64,000 nucleotides of DNA from the NCBI RefSeq assembly GCF_900091515.1, contig NZ_LT607410.1, positions 62,001-126,000 on the forward strand. The letters are read 5' to 3'. Origin of the DNA: Micromonospora purpureochromogenes (lineage in GTDB: Bacteria; Actinomycetota; Actinomycetes; Mycobacteriales; Micromonosporaceae). The notes beneath the pieces are model-generated. The model worked only from the letters and a program-made list of their open reading frames with translations, had not been told where the DNA came from and did no database searches. Below, in pieces: positions 44,037 to 52,373 of the stretch. The translations under genes were made by a program, and so were the position numbers. Position 1 is the first letter of the stretch, and each line of letters opens with the position of its first letter.

Positions 44037-44330
44037 TCACTGGAACAGGCCGACGTTCTTCTTCTCCGTGTCGAGGTAGTCGGTGGCGGAGTCGTCCACC
44101 GCGAGCTTGATGTCGCGCAGCATGGCCTGCAGGTCCTGCGAGGCGGACCGCCACCGCGCCTGCCGCTGCTCGTACGCCTGCTGCGCCTCGCCGGCCCAGC
44201 TCGCCACCAGCGGGGCGGCGTCGCGCTCCAACTGGCCGAGCTGCGAGTCGAGCGTGTTCAACGCCTTCTGGATGTCCGCGCTGGCCTGTTGCAGCGCGGC
44301 GAAGTTGACGACCAGGACACCGTGGTCCAT
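44037..44330 (-). CDS. WXG100-family protein (ESX substrate), second gene
   Basis: A 97-residue helical-hairpin protein with ASWAGEAQQAYEQ (the WxG turn near residue 45) and a heptad pattern both sides, the ESAT-6/CFP-10 fold. The C-terminal TDYLDTEKKNVGLFQ recalls the YxxxD/E secretion signal after the second helix. ATG 44330 follows GGGGGAGGAGCATCCG. Co-transcribed with the preceding WXG100 gene; the two probably form a heterodimer exported by the ESX system. Confidence 0.92.
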   Translation of the reverse strand: MDHGVLVVNFAALQQASADIQKALNTLDSQLGQLERDAAPLVASWAGEAQQAYEQRQARWRSASQDLQAMLRDIKLAVDDSATDYLDTEKKNVGLFQ

Positions 44331-44355
44331 CGGATGCTCCTCCCCCTGGGGTGGG

Positions 44356-44673
44356 TTACAGCGGCAGCTGGATGCCGCGGTTGGTGCCGGAAACCCGGCT
44401 GGCCGCCTCGTCGTCGGAGACGTCGTACTGCCGGCCGGCGGTGCGGATCGCCGACGCGGTCTCCCGCAGGGCGCGCTGCAACGCCGCCTGGTCCTGCGAC
44501 CACTGCTGCTTGACCTGCTCGAACGAGCGGCCACCGGCACCGCGCCAGGCCTGCTGCAACACCTCCAGCTCGGCCATCAGGCCGCTGAGCATGCTCTGCA
44601 GCGACTGGTCCACCTGCTCGAACTTCGCGGCGGTCTGCTGCATCACCGCGGCTTCTGCCTGGGTCTGCGCCAC
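44356..44673 (-). CDS. WXG100-family protein (ESX substrate), first gene
   Basis: A 105-residue helical-hairpin protein with LQQAWRGAGGRSFEQV (WxG near residue 43) and flanking coiled-coil helices. GTG 44673 gives a normal WXG100 length; the open frame extends 48 nt further, but GAGGTGA fits this GTG. It lies 25 bases upstream of its partner. Divergent from eccE over a 265-bp gap that also holds a TGTGGACAA sequence at 44820-44828. Confidence 0.9.
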   Translation of the reverse strand: MAQTQAEAAVMQQTAAKFEQVDQSLQSMLSGLMAELEVLQQAWRGAGGRSFEQVKQQWSQDQAALQRALRETASAIRTAGRQYDVSDDEAASRVSGTNRGIQLPL

Positions 44674-44938
44674 CCGGACGTCACCTCGTCTCTCCGTCGT
44701 GGCCGCCGTCGGACGATCCATGGACGCCTCGGGACGGGGGCCACGGCGGCGACGGTCAGCCGAACTCGTCGCTGACGGTAGCGGCCCGATCGCCGTTGTG
44801 CTACCCCTTGGCCCTCCCCTGTGGACAACCGGTGCCGGCGACTCCCCTTACGATGGGTCACGTCGCCGTCGCGGTACGGTGCGCACCGGTGGTCCGGCGG
44901 CGGCCTGGCGACCCGACACGTCGAGCGGAGGAGACGCG

Positions 44939-46756
44939 GTGACGGCGAGCACGACGGCACGGCCGGCCCACCGCCAGCCCCTCCCGCCACAGTGGAACGC
45001 GGTCCCCGCCCGGCGGTCGACCGCCGTCCGCGCCGGTCAGGTGGTGGCCGCGCAGGTCGCGCTGGCGCTGCCGGTCGCGGCCCTCGGCCGGGGCGTGGCG
45101 GTGCTCGCCCCCGCCCTGCTCGCCGCCGGGCTGCTGCTCGCCACGGCCTGGGTGCGCTGGCGCGGCCGGTGGCTGTTCGAGTGGCTCGGCACCGGCGTCG
45201 GTTACGCCACCCGGCGGCGGCTGCTCGCCCCGGCCGCCGGTCCGGCCGCGCTGCTGGACCTGGTGCTCCCCGGCGCCGTGGTGCGGTCGGTGGAGCTGGC
45301 CGGCGGGCCCGCCGCCGTGGTCGACGACGCCGCCGGGCTGACCGCCCTGATCGAGCTGGGCGATCCCGGCGACCTGCTCGGCGACGGCCCGCGCGCGCTG
45401 CCCGGGCCGGCCGCGCTGCTGCCGCCCGCCACGACCGAGCACCCGCCGCTGCGGGTGCAGCTCCTGCTGTACGCCGCACCGGCCCCGGCACCCGGCGCGG
45501 CGGGCGGGACGGCGGGGACGTCGTACCGGCAGTTGACCGAGGGACGGCTGCCGGGCCAGGAGCGGGCGCTGCTCGCCGTCCGGGCGCTGCGGGTGGACGG
45601 CTGGTCGGACGAGGAGCTGCGCCGGTCCCTCTCCGGCACCGTACGCCGGCTGGTCCGCCGGCTCGGCGCGGTCGGCGCCCGACCGCTCGGCGAGCACGCG
45701 GCGCTGCGCGTACTCGGGGAACTGGCCCACCACGACGGTGGCCGGCCGATCCGGGAGACCTGGCCCGGCGTGCGCTCCGCCGACCTGCTCCAGGCCGGCT
45801 TCCGGCTGGCCCGCTGGCCCGACCCGGGCACCGAGCCGGGCCGGCGGCTGGTGCCCCGGCTGCTGGCGTTGCCCGCCACGGCGACCAGCGTGTCGCTCTG
45901 CGTCGGGCCCCGCACCGCCGCCGACGCCGCGCCGGTGCCGGCCGAGCTGACGGTACGCCTCACCGCCCGGACGCCCGACGAACTGGCCCTGGCCGGCCAG
46001 GCGCTGCGCCGGCTCGTGGCCGACGCCGGCGGCGAGGTACGGCGGCTCGACGGTGCGCAGCTCGCCGCCCTGGCCGCCACGCTGCCGCTGGCGGTGGCCG
46101 CCGGCCCGGTGGCGCCCGGCCCGGACCCGGAGCCGCTGGAGCTGTCCCTCGGCGACGCCGGCCTGATGGTCGGCGCCAACCGGCACGGCGGCGCGGTGAC
46201 CGTCCGACTGTTCCGCGCCGAGGGCACCAGGCTGGTGCTCGTCGGCGGGGTCCGCGCGGCGCAGCTGCTGGTGCTGCGGGCGATGGCGCTCGGCGCCCGG
46301 GTGGCGGTGCGCACCGGCCGGCCGAGGGCCTGGGAACCCTTCGTGCGGGGCGTCGGCGGCACCGGGGGCGGCATCGCGGTCCTCCCGCCGGGCCGCCCGC
46401 TGGGCGGGGCGCCCGGTTCGCCGCTGTGCCCCCTGCTGGTGGTGGTCGACGCGGGCGCGGCGGCCGACGACCCCGGGCCAGGGCCGGCCTGGCTGGCGAC
46501 CCTGGTGGTCCGGGACGAGCTGACCGCGGCCGACGCGGACACCCTGGGCCGGGCCGACCTGGCGGTGCTGCAACCGCTGGACCAGCGGGAGGCGGTGCTG
46601 GCCGGCGCGGCGCTCGGGCTCGGCGGGTCGGCGGAGTGGCTGACCCGGATCCGGGACGACATGGTGGCGGTGGTCAACCGGCGGGCGCTGCGCTGGGCGC
46701 TGCTCTCGCCCACCCCGATCGAGTCGCAGCTGATCGGTCGGCCGGCCCGCCGCTGA
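44939..46756 (+). CDS. eccE: Type VII secretion protein EccE
   Basis: A 605-residue protein with two N-terminal transmembrane helices (GQVVAAQVALALPVAALG, LAPALLAAGLLLATAWVRW) then a long cytoplasmic domain, the EccE layout. Its middle contains RQLTEGRLPGQERALLAVRA and a C-terminal EccE-like region (LMVGANRHGGAVTVRLFRA). GTG 44939 follows GGAGGAGACGCG. It is a core ESX membrane component, yet eccB, eccC and eccD are absent from this window. Confidence 0.85.
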   Translation: MTASTTARPAHRQPLPPQWNAVPARRSTAVRAGQVVAAQVALALPVAALGRGVAVLAPALLAAGLLLATAWVRWRGRWLFEWLGTGVGYATRRRLLAPAAGPAALLDLVLPGAVVRSVELAGGPAAVVDDAAGLTALIELGDPGDLLGDGPRALPGPAALLPPATTEHPPLRVQLLLYAAPAPAPGAAGGTAGTSYRQLTEGRLPGQERALLAVRALRVDGWSDEELRRSLSGTVRRLVRRLGAVGARPLGEHAALRVLGELAHHDGGRPIRETWPGVRSADLLQAGFRLARWPDPGTEPGRRLVPRLLALPATATSVSLCVGPRTAADAAPVPAELTVRLTARTPDELALAGQALRRLVADAGGEVRRLDGAQLAALAATLPLAVAAGPVAPGPDPEPLELSLGDAGLMVGANRHGGAVTVRLFRAEGTRLVLVGGVRAAQLLVLRAMALGARVAVRTGRPRAWEPFVRGVGGTGGGIAVLPPGRPLGGAPGSPLCPLLVVVDAGAAADDPGPGPAWLATLVVRDELTAADADTLGRADLAVLQPLDQREAVLAGAALGLGGSAEWLTRIRDDMVAVVNRRALRWALLSPTPIESQLIGRPARR

Positions 46757-46811
46757 AGCCGGGGTACGCGGAGGGTTCCCCGGGTGGACCATGCGTGGCA
46801 CGATCCCCGCC

Positions 46812-47198
46812 ATGGGTTTTCTGAAGGGCCTCCTGATCCGGCTGGGCTCCACCGCGGTCGCCTTCTGGTTGGCGACGCTGCTCATCCCGGGCATCACCTT
46901 GGACTCCGACTCGGCCGTCGAGACGGTCACCACGCTGCTGCTGGTGGCGGTGATCTTCGGCGTGGTCAACGCGGTGCTCCAGCCGATCATCAAGTCCGTC
47001 GGCTGCGGCTTCTACCTGCTCACCCTCGGCCTGATCGCGTTGGTCGTCAACGGCCTGCTCTTCCTGCTGACGAGCTGGATCGCCGGCGAGGCCGGGCTGC
47101 CCTTCCACGTCGACAGCTTCTGGCCCGAGGCGGTGCTCGGCGCGCTCTTCGTCAGCATCGTGACCTGGATCCTCGGCGCCATCCTCGACCGCGACTGA
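46812..47198 (+). CDS. Phage-holin-4-like membrane protein (PF04020 type)
   Basis: A 128-residue protein with four hydrophobic segments (STAVAFWLATLLIPGI, VTTLLLVAVIFGVVNAVL, GFYLLTLGLIALVVNGLLF, VLGALFVSIVTWILGAIL). FGVVNAVLQPIIK with the Asn-Pro spacing is typical of the mycobacterial/actinobacterial phage_holin_4 superfamily, widespread and not phage-borne. Role unknown, integral membrane. ATG 46812; another ATG 21 nt upstream is possible. No strong ribosome binding site. Confidence 0.88.
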   Translation: MGFLKGLLIRLGSTAVAFWLATLLIPGITLDSDSAVETVTTLLLVAVIFGVVNAVLQPIIKSVGCGFYLLTLGLIALVVNGLLFLLTSWIAGEAGLPFHVDSFWPEAVLGALFVSIVTWILGAILDRD

Positions 47199-47208
47199 CC
47201 CCGGCGCC

Positions 47209-47241
47209 GCCCGGGCGGGCGCACAGGCACCCCGCCCGGGC
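47209..47241 (+). terminator. Hairpin after the holin-like gene
   Basis: Perfect 11-bp stem (47209-47219 with 47231-47241), 11-base loop, beginning 10 nt after the stop. Confidence 0.7.
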
Positions 47242-47309
47242 GCAAACGGCGGCCAGTGGCCGGGAATTGGCTCGCGCGGGGCGCGGGCGTCCCGGCTAGC
47301 GTGGCCGGG

Positions 47310-47795
47310 GTGTTCACCCTGACCCGCGACGACGGCTACCTGCTCAGCAACGATCCCGACCGGATCGACCTCGACCGGGTGCACCGCTGGCTCTCCACCG
47401 ACGCGTACTGGGCGCTCGGTCGGAGCCGGGAGACCGTGGCGCGCGCCTTCGCCGGCTCGATCCCCTTCGGCGTCTACTCCGACGGCGGCCAGGCGGCGGT
47501 GGCCCGGGTGATCACCGACGGGGCGACCTTCGCCTACCTCTGCGACGTCTACGTGGCCCCGGCCGAGCGGGGTCGCGGGCTGGGCACCTGGCTGGTCACC
47601 GCCGTCCGGGACCACCTGGCCGGGCTGGGGGTGTGCCGGATCCTGCTGGCCACCAATGACGCCCACGGGGTGTACGCGAAGGTCGGCTTCACGCCGGTCG
47701 AGCCGGGCATCTGGATGGAGCTGGACCACCGTCCGGTGAAGCCGGTCACCGGAAAGGAACAGCCACCCGCCGCACCCCTTACGGTGGAAGGGTGA
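47310..47795 (+). CDS. GNAT-family N-acetyltransferase
   Basis: A 161-residue GNAT protein. The acetyl-CoA motif V(A)PAERGRGLGTWLVTAVRDH (Arg/Gln-x-x-Gly-x-Gly/Ala form RGRGLG) is near residue 93, preceded by FAYLCDVYV and followed by ILLATNDAHGVYAKVGFTPV, as in the family. Substrate not predicted. The start is GTG 47310; GTG 47301 is in the same frame. Its TGA overlaps the rarD start (GTGA), so the two form an operon. Confidence 0.9.
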   Translation: MFTLTRDDGYLLSNDPDRIDLDRVHRWLSTDAYWALGRSRETVARAFAGSIPFGVYSDGGQAAVARVITDGATFAYLCDVYVAPAERGRGLGTWLVTAVRDHLAGLGVCRILLATNDAHGVYAKVGFTPVEPGIWMELDHRPVKPVTGKEQPPAAPLTVEG

Positions 47796-48715
47796 ATCCA
47801 GTACGGCTCGGCTACCTGTACGGCTTCGGCGCGTACCTGCTCTGGGGCTTCTTCCCGATCTACCTGAAGCTGCTGCGACCGGCCGGACCGGTGGAGATCC
47901 TGGCCCACCGGATCGTCTGGTCGGTGCTCTTCGTGGCGCTGCTGCTGGCCGCGATGCGCAACATCGGCTTCCTGCGGGCGCTGGCCCGCCGGCCCCGGAC
48001 GCTGGCCGCCATCGGCGTCGCGGCCGCGCTGATCGCGGTGAACTGGGGCACCTACATCTACGGGGTCAACTCCGACCGGGTGGTGGAGACGGCGCTGGGG
48101 TACTTCATCAACCCGCTGGTCGTGGTGCTGCTCGGCGTCTTCGTGCTGCGCGAGCGGCTGCGCCCGGCGCAGTGGGCGGCGCTCGGCGTCGGCGCGGCGG
48201 CCGTCGTGGTGCTCGCCGTCGACTACGGCCGGCTGCCGTACCTGGCGCTGACGCTGGCGTTCAGCTTCGCCGGGTACGGCCTGGTGAAGAAGCGGCTCGG
48301 GCTGCCGGCCGCGGAGGGACTCTTCGTCGAGTCCGCGGTGCTGGCGCTGCCCGCCCTGGCGTACCTGGGGTGGCTGGCGCGGCGCGGCGAGTCGACCTTC
48401 GGGCACGTGTCGGTCGGGCACACCCTGCTGCTGGTGCTGGCCGGCGCGGCCACCGCCGTCCCGCTGCTGCTCTTCGCCGGCGCGGCCAACCGGCTTCCGC
48501 TGTCCGGCCTGGGCATGTTGCAGTACCTCGCGCCGATCCTCCAGCTCGGCTGCGGGGTGCTGATCTTCCATGAGCCGATGCCACCGGCCCGGCTGGCCGG
48601 CTTCGCGCTGGTCTGGGTGGCGCTGATCGTCTTCACCGTCGACGCGGTGCGGCACACCCGCCGCACCCGGGCCGCCGCCCGCACCCCGGTCCCGGTCACC
48701 GCCGCCACGCGGTGA
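47792..48715 (+). CDS. rarD: EamA-family transporter RarD
   Basis: A 307-residue protein with ten transmembrane helices. FGAYLLWGFFPIYLKLL opens the first EamA repeat, with VNWGTYIYGVNSDRVVETALGYFINPL in the RarD-typical form, and ML...LAPILQLGCGVLIFHEPM in the second. RarD proteins are drug/metabolite-superfamily exporters; substrate unproven (chloramphenicol sensitivity is linked in E. coli). GTG 47792 overlaps the acetyltransferase stop. Confidence 0.92.
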   Translation: MNPVRLGYLYGFGAYLLWGFFPIYLKLLRPAGPVEILAHRIVWSVLFVALLLAAMRNIGFLRALARRPRTLAAIGVAAALIAVNWGTYIYGVNSDRVVETALGYFINPLVVVLLGVFVLRERLRPAQWAALGVGAAAVVVLAVDYGRLPYLALTLAFSFAGYGLVKKRLGLPAAEGLFVESAVLALPALAYLGWLARRGESTFGHVSVGHTLLLVLAGAATAVPLLLFAGAANRLPLSGLGMLQYLAPILQLGCGVLIFHEPMPPARLAGFALVWVALIVFTVDAVRHTRRTRAAARTPVPVTAATR

Positions 48716-48722
48716 CCGGAAC

Positions 48723-49421
48723 TCAGCGCACGTCGTAGCTCAGCACGGCGGTGCCGTCGGCGCGGACCAGCTCCAGCCGGACCAGCTCCGCGTCGGTGAA
48801 GCGGGTCGCGCCGCTGAGGCGCACCTCGTCGCCGGGCGCGGCCAGCCAGGAGCCGATCTGCTCCGTGGCGCCGTCCGGGCCGTGCGCCACCAGCCGGAAC
48901 GTGTACGCCTTGCCGTAGCCGGCGGTCGCGTCGTACCCGCAGCGCATGGTGACCTCGGTGCCCCAGTCGGTGCCGGTCAACCCGATCTCGGCGTGCACCG
49001 GGGCCTTCGCCGCCACCGGCTGCATGGCGACCATCCGCACCGCCTGGACGGTCGGCCCGGGCGGCGTGGGAGGACGCAGCACGGCCGCGCCCCCGACGCC
49101 CACGACCAGGGCGAGCGCGGCGGCGGCCAGGGCGGTCAGCGCGTACCGTCGGCGCGCGCCGGACCGCTCCCGGCGCCGGCGCTCCCGCGCGGCGGCGAGC
49201 AGCGCGGGCACCCGGTTCGGCTCCTGCGGCGGGGGCAGGAACTCGTCCAGCGCGGCCGGGTCGAGCCGGCCGAGCAGCCCGGGCAGCACGGCGATCTCGC
49301 CGACCGCCTCCCGGCACGCCGCGCAGCCGGCCAGGTGCCGCTCGTAGGCGGCGCGGTCGGCGGGAGCGAGGGCACCCAGCACGTACGCGCCGTCGTCGTG
49401 CGCGAACTCGCAGCGGGTCAT
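48723..49421 (-). CDS. Zinc-binding anti-sigma factor (RskA-like)
   Basis: A 232-residue protein. The N-terminal ZAS domain has His29-x3-Cys33-x2-Cys36 (ERHLAGCAACREAV), followed by a linker, one transmembrane helix (about 93-115, ALTALAAAALALVVGVGGAA) and an extracytoplasmic beta-rich domain (RSKA-type: AEIGLTGTDWGTEVTM, GATRFTDAELVRLELVRAD). It should hold the neighbouring sigma factor at the membrane. ATG 49421 overlaps the sigma stop (ATGA), so both are made together. Confidence 0.93.
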   Translation of the reverse strand: MTRCEFAHDDGAYVLGALAPADRAAYERHLAGCAACREAVGEIAVLPGLLGRLDPAALDEFLPPPQEPNRVPALLAAARERRRRERSGARRRYALTALAAAALALVVGVGGAAVLRPPTPPGPTVQAVRMVAMQPVAAKAPVHAEIGLTGTDWGTEVTMRCGYDATAGYGKAYTFRLVAHGPDGATEQIGSWLAAPGDEVRLSGATRFTDAELVRLELVRADGTAVLSYDVR

Positions 49422-49933
49422 CCGGTCACCCCCATCTCGGCCAGGACCAACCGTAGTGAGCGCAGCGCGTAGTGCGTGCGGGACTTGACCGTCCCCGGTG
49501 GCACCCCCAGCCGGGCGGCGGCCTCGGCCACCGAACGGCCCTGGTAGAAGCACTCGACCAGCACCTCCCGGTGGGTGGGGCTGAGCCGGTTCAGGGCCTC
49601 GGCGACGGTCCACGCCTCCACCGCGCGCTCCGCTTCGTCGACCGCCTCCGGCGGCTCGGGCAGGTCGTCGGTGAACACCTCACCGACCCGGGTGGACCGG
49701 CGCCGCCAGGCGTCGATCGCCAGGTTCCGCGCCGTGGTGAAGAGCCAGGCCCGGACGGAGCCGCGCCGCGGGTCGAGCGACTCGGGGTGGCGCCAGGCCC
49801 GCAGCAGGGTCTCCTGCACCAGGTCCTCGGCCCGGGTACGGTCGCCGTTGACCAGCCGGAGCGCGTGCGCGTACAGCGCCTCCGCGTGCTCGTCGTGCAG
49901 CGCGCGCAGCAGTTGGGCGTCGTGGTCGCTGAT
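49418..49933 (-). CDS. ECF sigma factor (SigK-like) with non-canonical start
   Basis: Region 2 includes LLRALHDEHAEALYAHALRL, RTRAEDLVQETLLRAWRHPE and GSVRAWLFTTARNLAIDAWR. Region 4 reads LNRLSPTHREVLVECFYQGR, then SVAEAAARLGVPPGTVKSRT. It recognises a promoter class controlled by the neighbouring anti-sigma factor. The conserved N-terminus is open from about 49975, but no ATG, GTG or TTG occurs before GTG 49819, which would remove half of region 2. AGGGG followed at six bases by ATC at 49933 is the best-placed start; ATC 49939 is the alternative. I therefore report the full domain. GTG 49819 is the fallback if only standard starts are allowed. Confidence 0.8.
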   Translation of the reverse strand: MSDHDAQLLRALHDEHAEALYAHALRLVNGDRTRAEDLVQETLLRAWRHPESLDPRRGSVRAWLFTTARNLAIDAWRRRSTRVGEVFTDDLPEPPEAVDEAERAVEAWTVAEALNRLSPTHREVLVECFYQGRSVAEAAARLGVPPGTVKSRTHYALRSLRLVLAEMGVTG

Positions 49934-50146
49934 GGTGATCCCCTCGCTCTCCGCGGCGAGTGCGGCGAATGCGTTCGCCCGTGGATACGCGCCGTCACGC
50001 CGATCGGTTCACCTGCGACCGCTGTTCACATCCGGTTCACGCCGAGTCCGGCGACCGCTCACCGCGCCCTGGCAGCCTCCGGCCGGTACGCACGTCGATC
50101 GGGCGATCCGGCGTGCCACCGACCATGCTCCCAGGAGGCTCCTGAA

Positions 50147-52267
50147 ATGAGCGACCGTCCCCGGCTGCTCCCGTTGCTGGGCGCCACCCGCCACGGCAGC
50201 CGCGATGCGATGACCTGTCTGTACCGGTGCGGCAACGCCTGCGACCACCCGGTGCCGAATTCTTCCGACAACGCGTACTTCGGCGACCTGGTGGAGGCCG
50301 AGGTGTCCCGGCGGGGCGTGGTCCGGGCCGGCGCGGTCGGCGCGCTGGTGCTCGGCTTCGGCGGCGCGGCCGCCGGCGCGCTCGCCGGGGCCGCCCCGGC
50401 CGCCGCCGCCCCCGGCACGCCGGTCGTGCCCGAGGTGACCGACTTCGGCCGCCCGCAGCCGACCACCGGCGCGCTGACCTTCACGCCGATCCCGCCGAAC
50501 CAGCTCGACACCCTGGTCGTCCCCAACGGGTACGACCATGCGGTGGTCATCCGCTGGGGCGATCCGGTGGTGCCCGGCGCCCCGGAGTTCGACCTGCACG
50601 GGCAGAACGCCGCCGCGCAGTCGAAGCAGTTCGGCTACAACAACGACTTCGTCGGGGTGCTGCCGCTGGACCGGCGGGGCCGGCGGGCGCTGCTCCTGGT
50701 CAACCACGAGTACACCAACGAGGACCTGATGTTCCCCGGCTTCACCGGCCTGGACGCGCTGACCGTGGAGCAGCTGCGCACCGCGATGGCCGCGCACGGC
50801 ATGTCGGTGGTGGAGCTGGAGCGGGTCGACGGCACCGGGCAGTGGCGTCCGGTCGCGGGCGGCCGCCGGCCGTACAACCGGCGGGTCACCGCGCTGGGCA
50901 CGAGGTTCGAGCTGACCGGCCCGGCCGCCGGCTCGGCCTGGCTGCGCACCGCCGCCGACCCGAAGGGTCGTACGGTCGTCGGCACGTTGAACAACTGCGC
51001 CGGCGGGGTCACCCCGTGGGGCACGGTGCTCTCCGGCGAGGAGAACTTCAACCAGTACTTCGTCGGCGCGGACGTCGCCCCGGAGGAGCTGAAGCCGAAG
51101 CTGGCCCGCTACGGCATCACCACCACCGCCCGCTACCCCAGCGGCAGCCGGAGGTGGGAGCGGGCCGACGAGCGCTTCGACCTGTCGAAGCACCCGAACG
51201 AGGCGCACCGCTTCGGGTGGATCGTCGAGATCGACCCGTTCGACCCGGAGAGCCGCCCGCGCAAGCACACTGCGCTGGGCCGGTTCAAGCACGAGGGCGC
51301 CAACGTCATCGTGGCGAAGAGCGGGCACGTGGTCGCGTACATGGGCGACGACGAGCGCTTCGACTACCTCTACAAGTTCGTCTCCGACAAGAAGTTCCTG
51401 CCGGGCGACTCGTGGGTGGCCCGCAAGCACAACCTGACCCTGCTGGAGTCGGGCACGCTGTACGTGGCGCAGTTCGAGCAGACCAGCGCCGCCGAGATCG
51501 ACGGCTCGGGCAGGCTCCCGGCCGACGGCGCGTTCAACGGCCGGGGCCGGTGGATCAAGCTGGTCAGCGGCAACCGCTCGTACGTCGACGGGATGACCGC
51601 CGCGGACGTGCTCACCTTCACCCGGCTCGCCGGAGACAAGGTCGGCGCGACCAAGATGGATCGGCCGGAGGACGTTGAGCCGAGCCTGCTCACCGGCAAG
51701 GTGTACGTGGCGCTGACCAACAACACCGACCGGGGCAAGCCCGGCAAGGCACCGGCCGACGAGGTCAACCCGCGCAACCTCAACAAGCACGGCCAGATCC
51801 TGGAGCTGGTCGAGGACCGGGGCGACAGCACCGCGGAGAGCTTCGCCTGGTCGCTGCCGATCGTCGCCGGCGACCCGACCGACCCGTCGACCTACTTCGC
51901 CGGGTACGACAAGACCAGGGTCTCGCCGATCTCCTGCCCGGACAACGTCGCCTTCGACGCCGCCGGCAACCTCTGGATCTCCACCGACGGCAACGCGCTG
52001 GGCAGCAACGACGGCCTCTTCGCCACCGCGGTCGAGGGTCCGGAGCGCGGGCACCTCAAGCAGTTCCTCACCGTGCCGGTCGGGGCGGAGACCTGCGGGC
52101 CGTTCATCACCGGCGACAACCGCTCGGTCTTCGTGGCCGTGCAGCACCCCGGTGAGATCACCGGCGCCTCCGTGGAGAAGCCGGCGTCCACCTGGCCGGA
52201 CGGCGACTACGCCAAGCCGGGCGTGGTGGTCACCTGGCGGCTGGACGGTGGCCCGATCGGCAGTTGA
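50147..52267 (+). CDS. PhoX-family phosphatase (DUF839), Tat-exported
   Basis: A 706-residue protein of the PhoX/DUF839 family of Ca/Fe-dependent alkaline phosphatases. A twin-Arg signal SRRGVV at residues 54-59 is followed by a long hydrophobic segment and an Ala-rich end, so export is by Tat, although the signal begins unusually far from the start. Family landmarks include LVNHEYTNEDLMFPG, GTVLSGEENFNQYF, EIDPFDPESRPRKHTALGRF, MDRPEDVEPSL and CPDNVAFDAAGNLWISTDGN. Function expected: release of phosphate from organic esters outside the cell. ATG 50147 follows AGGAGGCTCCTGAA. Two hairpins follow. Confidence 0.92.
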   Translation: MSDRPRLLPLLGATRHGSRDAMTCLYRCGNACDHPVPNSSDNAYFGDLVEAEVSRRGVVRAGAVGALVLGFGGAAAGALAGAAPAAAAPGTPVVPEVTDFGRPQPTTGALTFTPIPPNQLDTLVVPNGYDHAVVIRWGDPVVPGAPEFDLHGQNAAAQSKQFGYNNDFVGVLPLDRRGRRALLLVNHEYTNEDLMFPGFTGLDALTVEQLRTAMAAHGMSVVELERVDGTGQWRPVAGGRRPYNRRVTALGTRFELTGPAAGSAWLRTAADPKGRTVVGTLNNCAGGVTPWGTVLSGEENFNQYFVGADVAPEELKPKLARYGITTTARYPSGSRRWERADERFDLSKHPNEAHRFGWIVEIDPFDPESRPRKHTALGRFKHEGANVIVAKSGHVVAYMGDDERFDYLYKFVSDKKFLPGDSWVARKHNLTLLESGTLYVAQFEQTSAAEIDGSGRLPADGAFNGRGRWIKLVSGNRSYVDGMTAADVLTFTRLAGDKVGATKMDRPEDVEPSLLTGKVYVALTNNTDRGKPGKAPADEVNPRNLNKHGQILELVEDRGDSTAESFAWSLPIVAGDPTDPSTYFAGYDKTRVSPISCPDNVAFDAAGNLWISTDGNALGSNDGLFATAVEGPERGHLKQFLTVPVGAETCGPFITGDNRSVFVAVQHPGEITGASVEKPASTWPDGDYAKPGVVVTWRLDGGPIGS

Positions 52268-52277
52268 CGTTCCCCTC

Positions 52278-52338
52278 GGTGGCCCGGCGCCGGGCCACCG
52301 GTCGAAGGGCCCCGCTCCCCGCCAGGGACGGGGCCCTT
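52278..52338. terminator. Two hairpins between the phosphatase and IclR genes
   Basis: Perfect 10-bp stem at 52278-52287/52290-52299 with a two-base loop, then perfect 10-bp stem at 52305-52314/52329-52338. They separate convergent genes and can stop both. Confidence 0.7.
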
Positions 52339-52373
52339 CCGACGTTCGGGCGGGGACGAGCGGTCCGGGGCGG

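Noticed and set aside
44820..44828. Single DnaA-box sequence between WXG100 and eccE as an origin or regulatory feature
   Set aside because: A lone box; no cluster, no AT-rich unwinding region and no dnaA/dnaN genes, so it is only mentioned alongside the ssd pair.
47310..48715. Toxin-antitoxin pair formed by the GNAT gene and its overlapping neighbour
   Set aside because: The neighbour is clearly a ten-helix RarD transporter, and no DUF1778-type antitoxin is next to the acetyltransferase.
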